Below, piece after piece: positions 57,641 to 64,000 of a DNA stretch of 64,000 bases. The translations under genes were made by a program, and so were the position numbers. Each line of letters begins with the position of its first letter. Position 1 is the stretch's first letter. Under the pieces are notes generated by a model. That model made no database searches. It saw only the letters and a program-made list of their open reading frames with translations, and was not told the DNA's origin. This DNA is from Streptomyces lichenis (lineage in GTDB: Bacteria; Actinomycetota; Actinomycetes; Streptomycetales; Streptomycetaceae), in contig NZ_JALPTH010000031.1 in assembly GCF_023218175.1 (NCBI RefSeq), forward strand, positions 1-64,000, given 5' to 3'.

Positions 57641-58912
57641 ATGTCCACAGGACTACGCCGCCTGACCCTCCGTTCGACTCTTGTGGTGGCCGCGCTGCTG
57701 GCCACCGTGCTCGCCGCACCCTCCGCCGCCCCCGCCGCGCCCGCTCCCCGACCCTCCGCGGCCCCGGCCGCCGTCCAGGCGGTGACCTTCGAGGACACCT
57801 TCGACGGCCCGGCCGGCTCCGCCGTGAACGGCGCCAAGTGGCAGACCGAGACCGGCGACAACGTTGCCAACCACGAGCGGCAGTTCTACACCGCCGGCAA
57901 CGCCAACGCCGCCCTCAACGGCCAGGGCCAGCTGGTGATCACCGCCCGCCGGGAGAACCCGGGCAACCACCAGTGCTGGTACGGCCGGTGCGAGTACACC
58001 TCGGCCCGTCTGAACACCGCGGGCCGCTTCACCACCACCTACGGCCGGGTCGAGGCCCGGATGAAGGTGCCGCGCGGCCAGGGCATGTGGCCCGCCTTCT
58101 GGATGCTGGGCAACGACATCGGCCAGGTCGGCTGGCCGAACAGCGGCGAGATCGACATCATGGAGAACGTCGGCTTCGAGCCGCGCACCGTGCACGGCAC
58201 CCTGCACGGCCCCGGCTACTCCGGCAGCGGCGGCATCGGCGCCGGCTACACCCTCCCGAACGGCCAGGCCTTCGCCGACGCCTTCCACACCTTCGCGGTG
58301 GACTGGTCGCCCGGGGCGATCACCTGGTCCGTGGACGACACCGTCTACCAGCGCCGCACCCCCGCCGACCTCGGCGGCCGGCAGTGGGTGTTCGACAAGC
58401 CGTTCTTCCTCATCCTCAACCTCGCCGTGGGCGGCTACTGGCCCGGCGACCCCGACGGCTCCACGGCCTTCCCCCAGCAGCTCCTGGTCGACCACGTCCG
58501 GGTCACCACCTCCGACGGCCCGGCGCCCGGCGGCGCCCTGCGCGGACTGGCCGGCAAGTGCCTGGACGTCGCCGGGGCGAACAGCGCCAACGGCACCCCC
58601 GTCCAGCTCTACGGCTGCAACGGCTCGGCCGCCCAGCGCTGGACCGTGGGCGGCGACGGCACCGTACGGGCGCTGGGCAAGTGCCTGGACGCGGCGGCGG
58701 CCGGCACCGCCGACGGCACCCGGGTCCAGCTGTGGGACTGCAACGGCACCGGTGCGCAGCGCTGGTCGTACAACGCCGCCACCCGCGACCTGGTGAACAT
58801 CCCGGCCGACCGGTGCCTGGACGTCCGGGACGGCAACCCGGCCGACGGCACCCCCACCCAGCTGTGGACCTGCACCGGAGCCGCCAACCAGAAGTGGACC
58901 CTCGGCGGCTGA
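57641..58912 (+). CDS. Secreted GH16 endo-beta-1,3-glucanase with ricin-type domain
   Basis: A 423-residue exported enzyme: signal peptide to about residue 33, GH16 jelly-roll at about 48-295 with the catalytic signature SGEIDIMENVG (Glu 170, Asp 172, Glu 175) and MWPAFWMLGN, then a ricin B-like lectin domain at about 300-423 with three QxW repeats (AQRWTVGG, AQRWSYN, NQKWTLGG) and paired Cys. It hydrolyses beta-1,3-glucans such as laminarin or fungal wall glucan, with the lectin holding the substrate. AGGGA lies 5 nt before the ATG. Probably repressed through the palindrome at 57472. Confidence 0.93.
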   Translation: MSTGLRRLTLRSTLVVAALLATVLAAPSAAPAAPAPRPSAAPAAVQAVTFEDTFDGPAGSAVNGAKWQTETGDNVANHERQFYTAGNANAALNGQGQLVITARRENPGNHQCWYGRCEYTSARLNTAGRFTTTYGRVEARMKVPRGQGMWPAFWMLGNDIGQVGWPNSGEIDIMENVGFEPRTVHGTLHGPGYSGSGGIGAGYTLPNGQAFADAFHTFAVDWSPGAITWSVDDTVYQRRTPADLGGRQWVFDKPFFLILNLAVGGYWPGDPDGSTAFPQQLLVDHVRVTTSDGPAPGGALRGLAGKCLDVAGANSANGTPVQLYGCNGSAAQRWTVGGDGTVRALGKCLDAAAAGTADGTRVQLWDCNGTGAQRWSYNAATRDLVNIPADRCLDVRDGNPADGTPTQLWTCTGAANQKWTLGG

Positions 58913-58951
58913 CCCACCGCCCGCCCCACCGCCCGCCCCACCGCCCGGCCC

Positions 58952-58985
58952 GGGCGGCCGCCGCCCTCTCCGGCGGCGGCCGCCC
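58952..58985. terminator. Terminator of the GH16 gene
   Basis: A perfect 14-bp GC stem (58952-58965 with 58972-58985) and a CTCTCC loop. Just before it, a 12-bp unit (CCGCCCGCCCCA) is repeated three times. Confidence 0.75.
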
Positions 58986-59136
58986 CCGCCCCGTACACAC
59001 CACCCCAACGGCTGTATGGCGAGCCGCGGCCCCCGGCGCGTCGGCGCATATCGTCCCCTTCGCGGAGGCCGCCGGGCCCCGCACCCGGAAAGGGCGGCCC
59101 CCGGTCGCCGCGACCCGACGCCAGGCCAGGGGGCCC

Positions 59137-60354
59137 ATGCTCGCCTACACCGTCATCGCCGGGATCCTGTTCACCTGGGCCCTGCTGTCCCACCGCCTCG
59201 CGCGCTGGAGCATCACCGCCCCGATCGCCCTGATGGCCGCCGGGATCGCCCTCACCCACGGCGACCACCCGCCGCTGACCTTCGAGTTCGACAACACCGC
59301 CTTCGAGCACGCGGTGGAGGTCGTCCTCGCCCTGCTGCTGTTCGTGGACGCCACCGAGGTGCCCGGCGCGGTGATCCGCCGCGAACGCGACCTCACCGCC
59401 CGGCTGCTCGCGGTGGCGCTGCCGCTCACCCTGTGCGCCGCCTTCCTCGCCGGTCTCGCCTGCTTCCCCGGCCAGCCGGCCTGGCTGCTGGCGGCGCTGG
59501 CCACCGTGGTCGTCCCGCTGGACCTCGCCCCGACCACCGCCGTGGTCCGCGACCGGCGCATCCCGGCCCGGCTCCGCGAGGTGCTCAACGTCGAGGGCGG
59601 CCTCAACGACGGTGTCGTCTCACCGGTGTTCCTGCTCTGCGTCGCCATCGGGGTGGAGTCGCACTCCGGCGGCTCCACCGATTACGCGGAAGCCCTGCTG
59701 GAGGCGGTCACCGCGGCCGGCTGGGCGCTCGCCGCCGGCGCCGCCACCGGGCTCACCGCCGGCTGGACCCTGCGCCGGTCCTGGGCGCGGGGCTGGACCC
59801 AGGCCTCGGCGACCAGACTCGCCGTACTCGCCGTCCCCGTCGCCGCCTACACCCTGTCGGTGGCGCTCGGCGGCAACGGCTTCGTCGCCTCCTTCGTCGC
59901 CGGGGTCTGCTTCGCCCCCACCCTGGCCCGGATCGGGCACTCCGCCGTGGAGATGGCCGACGACGTGGTCACCCTGCTGACGCTCGCGCTGTGGTTCGTC
60001 TTCGGGCAGATCGTCAACGACGAGTTCTGGGACGGCTTCGAGGCGCCGGTCCTGCTCTTCGCGCTGCTCGCCGTCACCCTGGTGCGGATCGGGCCCGTGC
60101 TGCTCGCGCTGATCGGCACCCCGCTCACCCTCGGCGACCGGCTCTTCCTCGGCTGGATGGGTCCCCGGGGCGTCACCTCGATCGTCTTCGGACTGCTGGC
60201 GGTGGTCGAACTGCCCGACGAACGCGGCGGGTTCATCGCCCAGGTGATGGTGATGACGGTGATGCTCAGCATCGTCCTGCACGGGCTGAGCGCCGAGCCG
60301 CTCGGCCGCCACTACGCCCGCCGCACCCTCGCCCGCGACGCTGACCCCTCCTGA
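59137..60354 (+). CDS. Sodium/proton antiporter, CPA1 (NhaP-like)
   Basis: A 405-residue membrane protein with 11-13 hydrophobic segments. Seen: DATEVPGAVIRRERDLTARL, the unwound-helix region LDLAPTTAVVRD, the conserved NVEGGLNDGVVSPVF carrying the ion-binding Asn-Asp type pair of CPA1 antiporters, and WMGPRGVTSIVFGLL with the late Arg. It exchanges Na or K for protons and serves pH and salt homeostasis. AGGGGG lies 4-5 nt before the ATG. A convergent small gene begins its stop 2 nt after this one. Confidence 0.88.
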   Translation: MLAYTVIAGILFTWALLSHRLARWSITAPIALMAAGIALTHGDHPPLTFEFDNTAFEHAVEVVLALLLFVDATEVPGAVIRRERDLTARLLAVALPLTLCAAFLAGLACFPGQPAWLLAALATVVVPLDLAPTTAVVRDRRIPARLREVLNVEGGLNDGVVSPVFLLCVAIGVESHSGGSTDYAEALLEAVTAAGWALAAGAATGLTAGWTLRRSWARGWTQASATRLAVLAVPVAAYTLSVALGGNGFVASFVAGVCFAPTLARIGHSAVEMADDVVTLLTLALWFVFGQIVNDEFWDGFEAPVLLFALLAVTLVRIGPVLLALIGTPLTLGDRLFLGWMGPRGVTSIVFGLLAVVELPDERGGFIAQVMVMTVMLSIVLHGLSAEPLGRHYARRTLARDADPS

Positions 60355-60356
60355 GG

Positions 60357-60530
60357 TCAGCCGCGCGGGGCCCGCCCGCCCCGCAGACAGGCCCAGGCCA
60401 GCACCGCCAGGAAGGCGGCGGTGACCAGGGAGCCGACCGTGACCGGGCCGGAGCCCTCCAGCGCCCGGCCCAGGCTGCCCGCCGCCAGCGCGGCGAACAG
60501 CAGGGCGAGCAGTATGCGCATCCGTCGCAT
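60357..60530 (-). CDS. Small two-helix membrane protein
   Basis: A 57-residue protein with two hydrophobic segments (ILLALLFAALAAGSLGRAL, VGSLVTAAFLAVLAWACLRG). GGGAGG lies 9 nt before ATG 60530, which supports this start over the longer frame. Function unknown. It is convergent with the CPA1 antiporter, with only 2 bp between stops. Confidence 0.65.
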   Translation of the reverse strand: MRRMRILLALLFAALAAGSLGRALEGSGPVTVGSLVTAAFLAVLAWACLRGGRAPRG

Positions 60531-60894
60531 CGCCGGAGACCTCCCTCGTGGCCGGGACCACCACGGTAGCCCCGGCCGGTCCCCGGCGACGCGGTACGGC
60601 GGTGGCGGAGCGCGGTGCGCCGTCCGCGCCGCGCTCCACCACCGCGTCCTTCGACCGCCCCCGCCGCCCGGCGTGCGGCGCCCCGCCCCGCCCCCGTGTC
60701 CGCGGCGGGGCGCCACACCCGCCCCGTGGAGGTGCGGTCGCGATGACGACGCTACGGGCGGGGGCGCCGGACCGGCGTCCGGCCAGGGGCGGATTCCCGG
60801 CCACCACCCGCGCGGCAGTACGGCGGTTCCTGCGACGTCCGCGGTACCGCGGAAGGTGGACGTGCGCCCGCGCGCCCGGGGCTACGCTGCGCTG
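60531..60894. other. Intergenic region with a 16-bp palindrome, 364 bp
   Basis: It contains a hairpin (60677-60687 with 60704-60714, 11 bp, 16-nt loop), a perfect palindrome TCCGCGGTACCGCGGA at 60838-60853, and TACGCT at 60883-60888, 6 nt before the histidine kinase ATG. A 50-codon frame at 60742-60895 has a GGAGG site and ends in a TGATG overlap with the kinase start, but its codon bias is poor. Confidence 0.5.
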
Positions 60895-62055
60895 ATGCGG
60901 AAAGGTCCCCTCCGCCCCCTCGCCGCCGACGCGCTGGTCGCCACGGCGCTGACCGGCGTCGCCGTACTCCTCGCCCAGGAGTCGACCGCCCAGCGCTGGC
61001 CGCCGCTCGACGCCGCCGGCTATCTGCTGCTCGCCCTCGCCAACCTCCCGGCGGTGGCCCGCAGCCGGGCCCCGGTCGCCGTCTGCCTCGTCGTCCACGC
61101 CGTCTGGGCCTGCTATGTCACCCTCGGCTACTGGCCCGTCGTCAACGCCTCCGCCTCGATGCTCGCCATCTACACCGTGGCCGCCCTGCGGCCGCTGCGC
61201 ACCGCCGCGCTCTGCGCCGTCCTGATGAGCGGGGTGTGGATCTACGCCGGGGCCATCGACGGGCGGTCCGGGATGGCCGCCGTCCTCGCCCAGGCCGCCG
61301 GATTCCCGCTGGTCCTCATCCACTTCGGCCATCTCACCCGGCGCTCCGCCGAGCTGGCCCGCCGGCTGGCCGAGGAGCAGCGCGAACGGGCCCTGCGCGC
61401 GGTCGCCGAGGAACGCGGCCGGATCGCCCGGGAACTGCACGACGTGGTCGCCCACCACATGTCGGTGATCTCCGTCCAGGCCGGGCTGGCCCGCTTCGTC
61501 TTCGACTCCGACCCGGGCACCGCCCGGGGCGCGCTCGCCCATGTCGCCGGCACCAGCCAGGAGGCCCTGGAGGAGATGCGGCGGGTGCTGAAGGTGCTGC
61601 GCGCCGACGAGGAGAGCGCCCCCGCCGGGCCCATGCCCGGACTGCACCGACTCGGCGACATGGTCGACCGGGTACGGGCCGGCGGCCAGCCCGTCACCCT
61701 GGAAGTCGACGGCGAGGAGCGCCCGCTGCCGCCGGGCGTCGACCTGTGCGCCTACCGCGTGGTGCAGGAAGCCCTCACCAACGCCGTCAAGCACGCCCCC
61801 GGCGCGGCCACCCGCGTCCACCTCCGCTACGGCCGGGACCATGTCGCCGTGGCGGTCCTCGACGACGGGCGGAGGGTGCTTTCGGACAAGCCGGCCGACA
61901 GCGGCGGCCACGGCTTGATAGGCATGCGCGAGCGCGCCAAGCTGTACGGCGGGACCATCAGCACCGGCCCGCGCGGCGAAGGGGGTTGGGCCGTCAGGCT
62001 CACCCTGCCGACCTCCGCGAGGACCGCACCGACGGGGGACGGCACGACGGAATGA
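60895..62055 (+). CDS. NarL-type sensor histidine kinase
   Basis: A 386-residue kinase. Five hydrophobic segments fill residues about 10-155, and there is no sizable external loop. A coiled linker (RRLAEEQRERALRAVAEERG) leads to the HisKA_3 box RIARELHDVVAHHMSVI (phospho-His 182) and the HATPase with QEALTNAVKHAPGA (N box) and GGHGLIGMRERAKLYGG (G box). TACGCT 6 nt before the ATG suggests a leaderless mRNA; a palindrome lies 30 bp further upstream. The response regulator starts 7 nt after its stop. The membrane-buried sensor suggests envelope or membrane stress; the signal is unknown. Confidence 0.92.
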   Translation: MRKGPLRPLAADALVATALTGVAVLLAQESTAQRWPPLDAAGYLLLALANLPAVARSRAPVAVCLVVHAVWACYVTLGYWPVVNASASMLAIYTVAALRPLRTAALCAVLMSGVWIYAGAIDGRSGMAAVLAQAAGFPLVLIHFGHLTRRSAELARRLAEEQRERALRAVAEERGRIARELHDVVAHHMSVISVQAGLARFVFDSDPGTARGALAHVAGTSQEALEEMRRVLKVLRADEESAPAGPMPGLHRLGDMVDRVRAGGQPVTLEVDGEERPLPPGVDLCAYRVVQEALTNAVKHAPGAATRVHLRYGRDHVAVAVLDDGRRVLSDKPADSGGHGLIGMRERAKLYGGTISTGPRGEGGWAVRLTLPTSARTAPTGDGTTE

Positions 62056-62062
62056 CCACCGA

Positions 62063-62728
62063 ATGACCAGGGTGCTCGTCGTGGACGACCAGTTCCTCAT
62101 CCGCGCGGGCCTGGCGGGCCTGCTCACCGCCGCCCCGGGCATCGAGGTGGTGGGCGAGGCCGCCGACGGCGAGGAGGCCGTCGCCCTCGCCGCCCGGACC
62201 CGCCCCGACGTGGTCCTGATGGACATCCGGATGCCCGGCATGGGCGGGATCGAGGCCACCGAGCGCATCCTCGCCGAGGCCGCCGCCCCGCCGCCCCGGA
62301 TCCTCGTCCTCACCACCTTCGACCTGGACGAGTACGTGTACGGGGCCCTGCGCGCCGGAGCCTCCGGCTTCCTGCTGAAGGACTCCGGCCCCGAGCGGCT
62401 GCTCGCCGCGGTGGCCGCGGTCGGCGGCGGCGACGCGCTCTTCGCCCCCAGCGTCACCCGGCGCCTGGTCGAGGCCTACGCCCGCCAGAGCGCCGGCGAG
62501 GCGGCCCGCCGCCCGCCGGACCTGGACGCGCTGACCGACCGCGAAACCGAGGTGCTGAGGCTGACCGCCCGCGGCCTGAGCAACCTGGAGATCGCCGGCG
62601 AGCTGTTCATCAGCGAGGCCACCGTGAAGACCCACCTCAACCGCGCCATGGGCAAACTCAGCCTGGACAGCCGCGCCCAGGCCGTCGTCGTCGCCTACGA
62701 GTCCGGGCTGGTCACCCCCGGCCGCTGA
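62063..62728 (+). CDS. LuxR/NarL-type response regulator
   Basis: A 221-residue regulator. The receiver domain has the acidic pair VVDDQ (Asp 8-9), phospho-acceptor Asp 54 in VVLMDIRMPGMGG and the Lys of GFLLKDSGP. The C-terminal HTH (LTDRETEVLRLTARGLSNLE, then ISEATVKTHLNRAMGKL) spans about residues 152-205. It is the partner of the kinase just upstream (7-nt gap; weak ribosome site, so coupled). Its targets may include its own promoter, given the palindrome at 60838. Confidence 0.92.
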   Translation: MTRVLVVDDQFLIRAGLAGLLTAAPGIEVVGEAADGEEAVALAARTRPDVVLMDIRMPGMGGIEATERILAEAAAPPPRILVLTTFDLDEYVYGALRAGASGFLLKDSGPERLLAAVAAVGGGDALFAPSVTRRLVEAYARQSAGEAARRPPDLDALTDRETEVLRLTARGLSNLEIAGELFISEATVKTHLNRAMGKLSLDSRAQAVVVAYESGLVTPGR

Positions 62729-63161
62729 GGGACCCGCCACCGGCGGCGCCTACAGGGTGCCCCCCACCCGATATGGGTGCCGGCACCGATGGTCCGGGGG
62801 CGGGGTGCGGGCGATCATGGAGGCACGCCGGTCCCGGCACCCGCGAAGGCGCGGCGCCGCCCGAAGACGCGGCGCCGCCCACGGAGCGGCCCGCCCACCG
62901 CGGCGGCTGAGCCGGACCGGCGCGCGGTTCCCCCCGGGGCCCGGGAGCCCCGGGCGCGGGAGCCGCACACCGTACGCCATGACCGTCCGTGTCCCGCGGG
63001 CCGGCCGCCCGGCCGCCGCGGGGACGCGCCGACCCGCCCGGGAGGACGCATCCGCCCCCGCTCGACCGCACAGCCCGACCCCCGCTCGTCCGCAGGCGCC
63101 CCGGCGGCGGCGTGGAGAACCCCGGCCGAGGCCCCGTCGGCCGCGACGAAGGCGGTGACCC
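62729..63161. other. Intergenic region, 433 bp
   Basis: No supported gene. It contains a palindrome GGTGCCGGCACC at 62776-62787, an 18-bp tandem duplication (CGAAGGCGCGGCGCCGCC-like, 62844-62879), and long GC runs. The KhtT-like regulatory subunit that often precedes CPA2 antiporters in actinomycetes is not present here. Confidence 0.45.
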
Positions 63162-64000
63162 GTGGGACACGCTGAGACCCTGCTCGCCATGGGCGGCGCC
63201 TTCCTGGCGGCCGCCTTCCTCGCCCGGCTCGGCAGCCGCATCGGGCTGCCCACCATTCCGCTCTTCATGCTGGCCGGCATCCTGCTCGGCCCGCACACCC
63301 CCGGCCTCGTCCTGGTGCGGGACCCGCACGACCTGGACATGCTCTCCGCACTCGGGCTCGTCCTGCTGCTGTTCTACCTGGGCCTGGAGTTCCACCTCGA
63401 CGACCTCAGGAGCGGCGGGCGGCGGCTGCTCGCCGCGGGCTCGGCCTATCTGGTGCTCAACGTCGGCGCCGGACTCGGCTTCGGCTTCGCCCTCGGCTGG
63501 GGCGCGCGGGAGGCCCTGGTGCTGGCCGGGGTCATCGGCATCTCCTCGTCCGCGATCGTGACCAAGATCCTCATCGACCTCGGGCGGCTCAAACGCCCCG
63601 AGACCCGGCTGATCCTGGGCGTCATCGTGGTCGAGGACATCTTCCTCGCCCTGTATCTGGCCGCGCTGCAACCCGTCATCGGCGGCGCCCAGGGCCCGGC
63701 CGAGATGATCCTCCAGACCGCCAAGGCCTTCGGCTTCCTGCTGCTGCTGGCCGCCGTCGCCCGCTACGGCGTCCGGCTGGTCGGCAGGCTGATCGCGGTC
63801 CGCGACAACGAACTGCTGGTCATCAGCTTCCTCGGCGCCGCCGTGCTGGTGGCCGGGGTCTCCGAACTCCTCGGTGTCGCCGACGCGATCGGCGCCTTCA
63901 TGGTCGGCCTGATCTTCGGCGCCACCTCCTCCGGGCCCCGTATCCGGGAGCTGGTCCATCCGCTGCGGGACGCCTTCGGCGCCCTCTTCTTCTTCGGCTT
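63162..64000 (+). CDS. Cation/proton antiporter, CPA2 (KefB/KhtU-like), partial
   Basis: At least 279 residues, open to the right edge. Seen: hydrophobic segments beginning AMGGAFLAAAFLARLGSRIG, the TM2-3 GLPTIPLFMLAGILLGPHTP, LLLFYLGLEFHLDDLR, and the ion-site helix GVIGISSSAIVTKILIDLGR followed by VIVVEDIFLALYLAA, all typical of CPA2 potassium/proton antiporters; a later GVADAIGAFMVGLIFGAT also fits. GTG 63162 with GAAGG 9 nt upstream is the start. The C-terminal end, including any TrkA-type domain, is outside the window. Confidence 0.85.
   Translation, partial: MGHAETLLAMGGAFLAAAFLARLGSRIGLPTIPLFMLAGILLGPHTPGLVLVRDPHDLDMLSALGLVLLLFYLGLEFHLDDLRSGGRRLLAAGSAYLVLNVGAGLGFGFALGWGAREALVLAGVIGISSSAIVTKILIDLGRLKRPETRLILGVIVVEDIFLALYLAALQPVIGGAQGPAEMILQTAKAFGFLLLLAAVARYGVRLVGRLIAVRDNELLVISFLGAAVLVAGVSELLGVADAIGAFMVGLIFGATSSGPRIRELVHPLRDAFGALFFFG

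Noticed and set aside
60742..60895. 50-codon frame ending in a TGATG overlap with the histidine kinase
   Set aside because: Codon bias is poor for this genome, and the kinase gene has a promoter only 6 nt before its ATG, which would leave this frame untranscribed.

Overview
The window is 64 kb of very GC-rich (about 74 percent by eye), densely coding DNA. Third codon positions are almost always G or C, GTG starts are frequent, there are many small Streptomyces-type families (DUF6332, DUF6643, DUF4865, Rv1733c-like) and many promoters sit 6-7 nt before a start codon. Together this points to a chromosomal contig of Streptomyces or a close relative. The first 108 bases are an almost pure G run next to a perfect palindrome, which looks like a sequencing or assembly artefact at a contig edge. 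No rRNA, tRNA, CRISPR array, insertion sequence or prophage was seen. The last gene runs off the right edge.

Layout. 0.2-9 kb: M20 dipeptidase, geranylgeranyl-reductase-like flavoprotein, DHA2 exporter with divergent MarR regulator, second MFS transporter, FrnE-like DsbA protein, and a HhH-GPD protein coupled to a small DUF gene. 9-16.5 kb: ROK regulator, tetR-DUF4865 pair, anti-sigma-type ATP-binding protein with a repeat tail, Cds1-like PLP enzyme preceded by an overlapping small ORF, SRPBCC protein and DeoR regulator. 16.6-23 kb: a membrane-embedded alpha/beta hydrolase overlapping head-on with a beta-helix/AAA+ protein, then Rv1733c-like and DUF6643 proteins. 23.5-33.4 kb: HpnB-like glycosyltransferase, Asp/Glu racemase, Lnt, NUDIX, Xre-cupin regulator divergent from a TrxR-like flavoprotein, SRPBCC and armless HU-like proteins, alpha/beta hydrolase, imine-reductase-like enzyme with divergent HxlR regulator, and an ABM monooxygenase. 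33.5-37.4 kb: a full-length alanyl-tRNA synthetase and TsaD placed together, away from their usual neighbours.

37.8-46.7 kb is the most interesting region. It is a seven-gene minus-strand operon: an Agd3-like polysaccharide deacetylase, a PelF-type GT4 glycosyltransferase, a PelG-sized polytopic membrane protein, an NDP-sugar epimerase/dehydratase, a nucleotidyltransferase, a second NDP-sugar reductase/epimerase, and a GH114 polygalactosaminidase lipoprotein. It combines synthase parts of bacterial Pel with deacetylase and hydrolase parts best known from fungal galactosaminogalactan. The inference is a secreted, partly deacetylated (cationic) galactosamine-type exopolysaccharide.

47-64 kb: secreted beta-sandwich protein, MFS transporter, a 1.1 kb non-coding block full of GC-rich repeats, secreted hypothetical protein, class C beta-lactamase-like serine hydrolase, cupin/zinc-ribbon protein, DHA2 exporter, tandem-GNAT acetyltransferase, a truncated gene remnant, AI-2E family permease, GH16 glucanase with ricin domain behind a LacI-type operator, CPA1 antiporter, a NarL-type two-component system and a partial CPA2 antiporter. 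Convergent gene pairs are often separated by long perfect hairpins; several divergent pairs share inverted repeats that look like autoregulatory operators.
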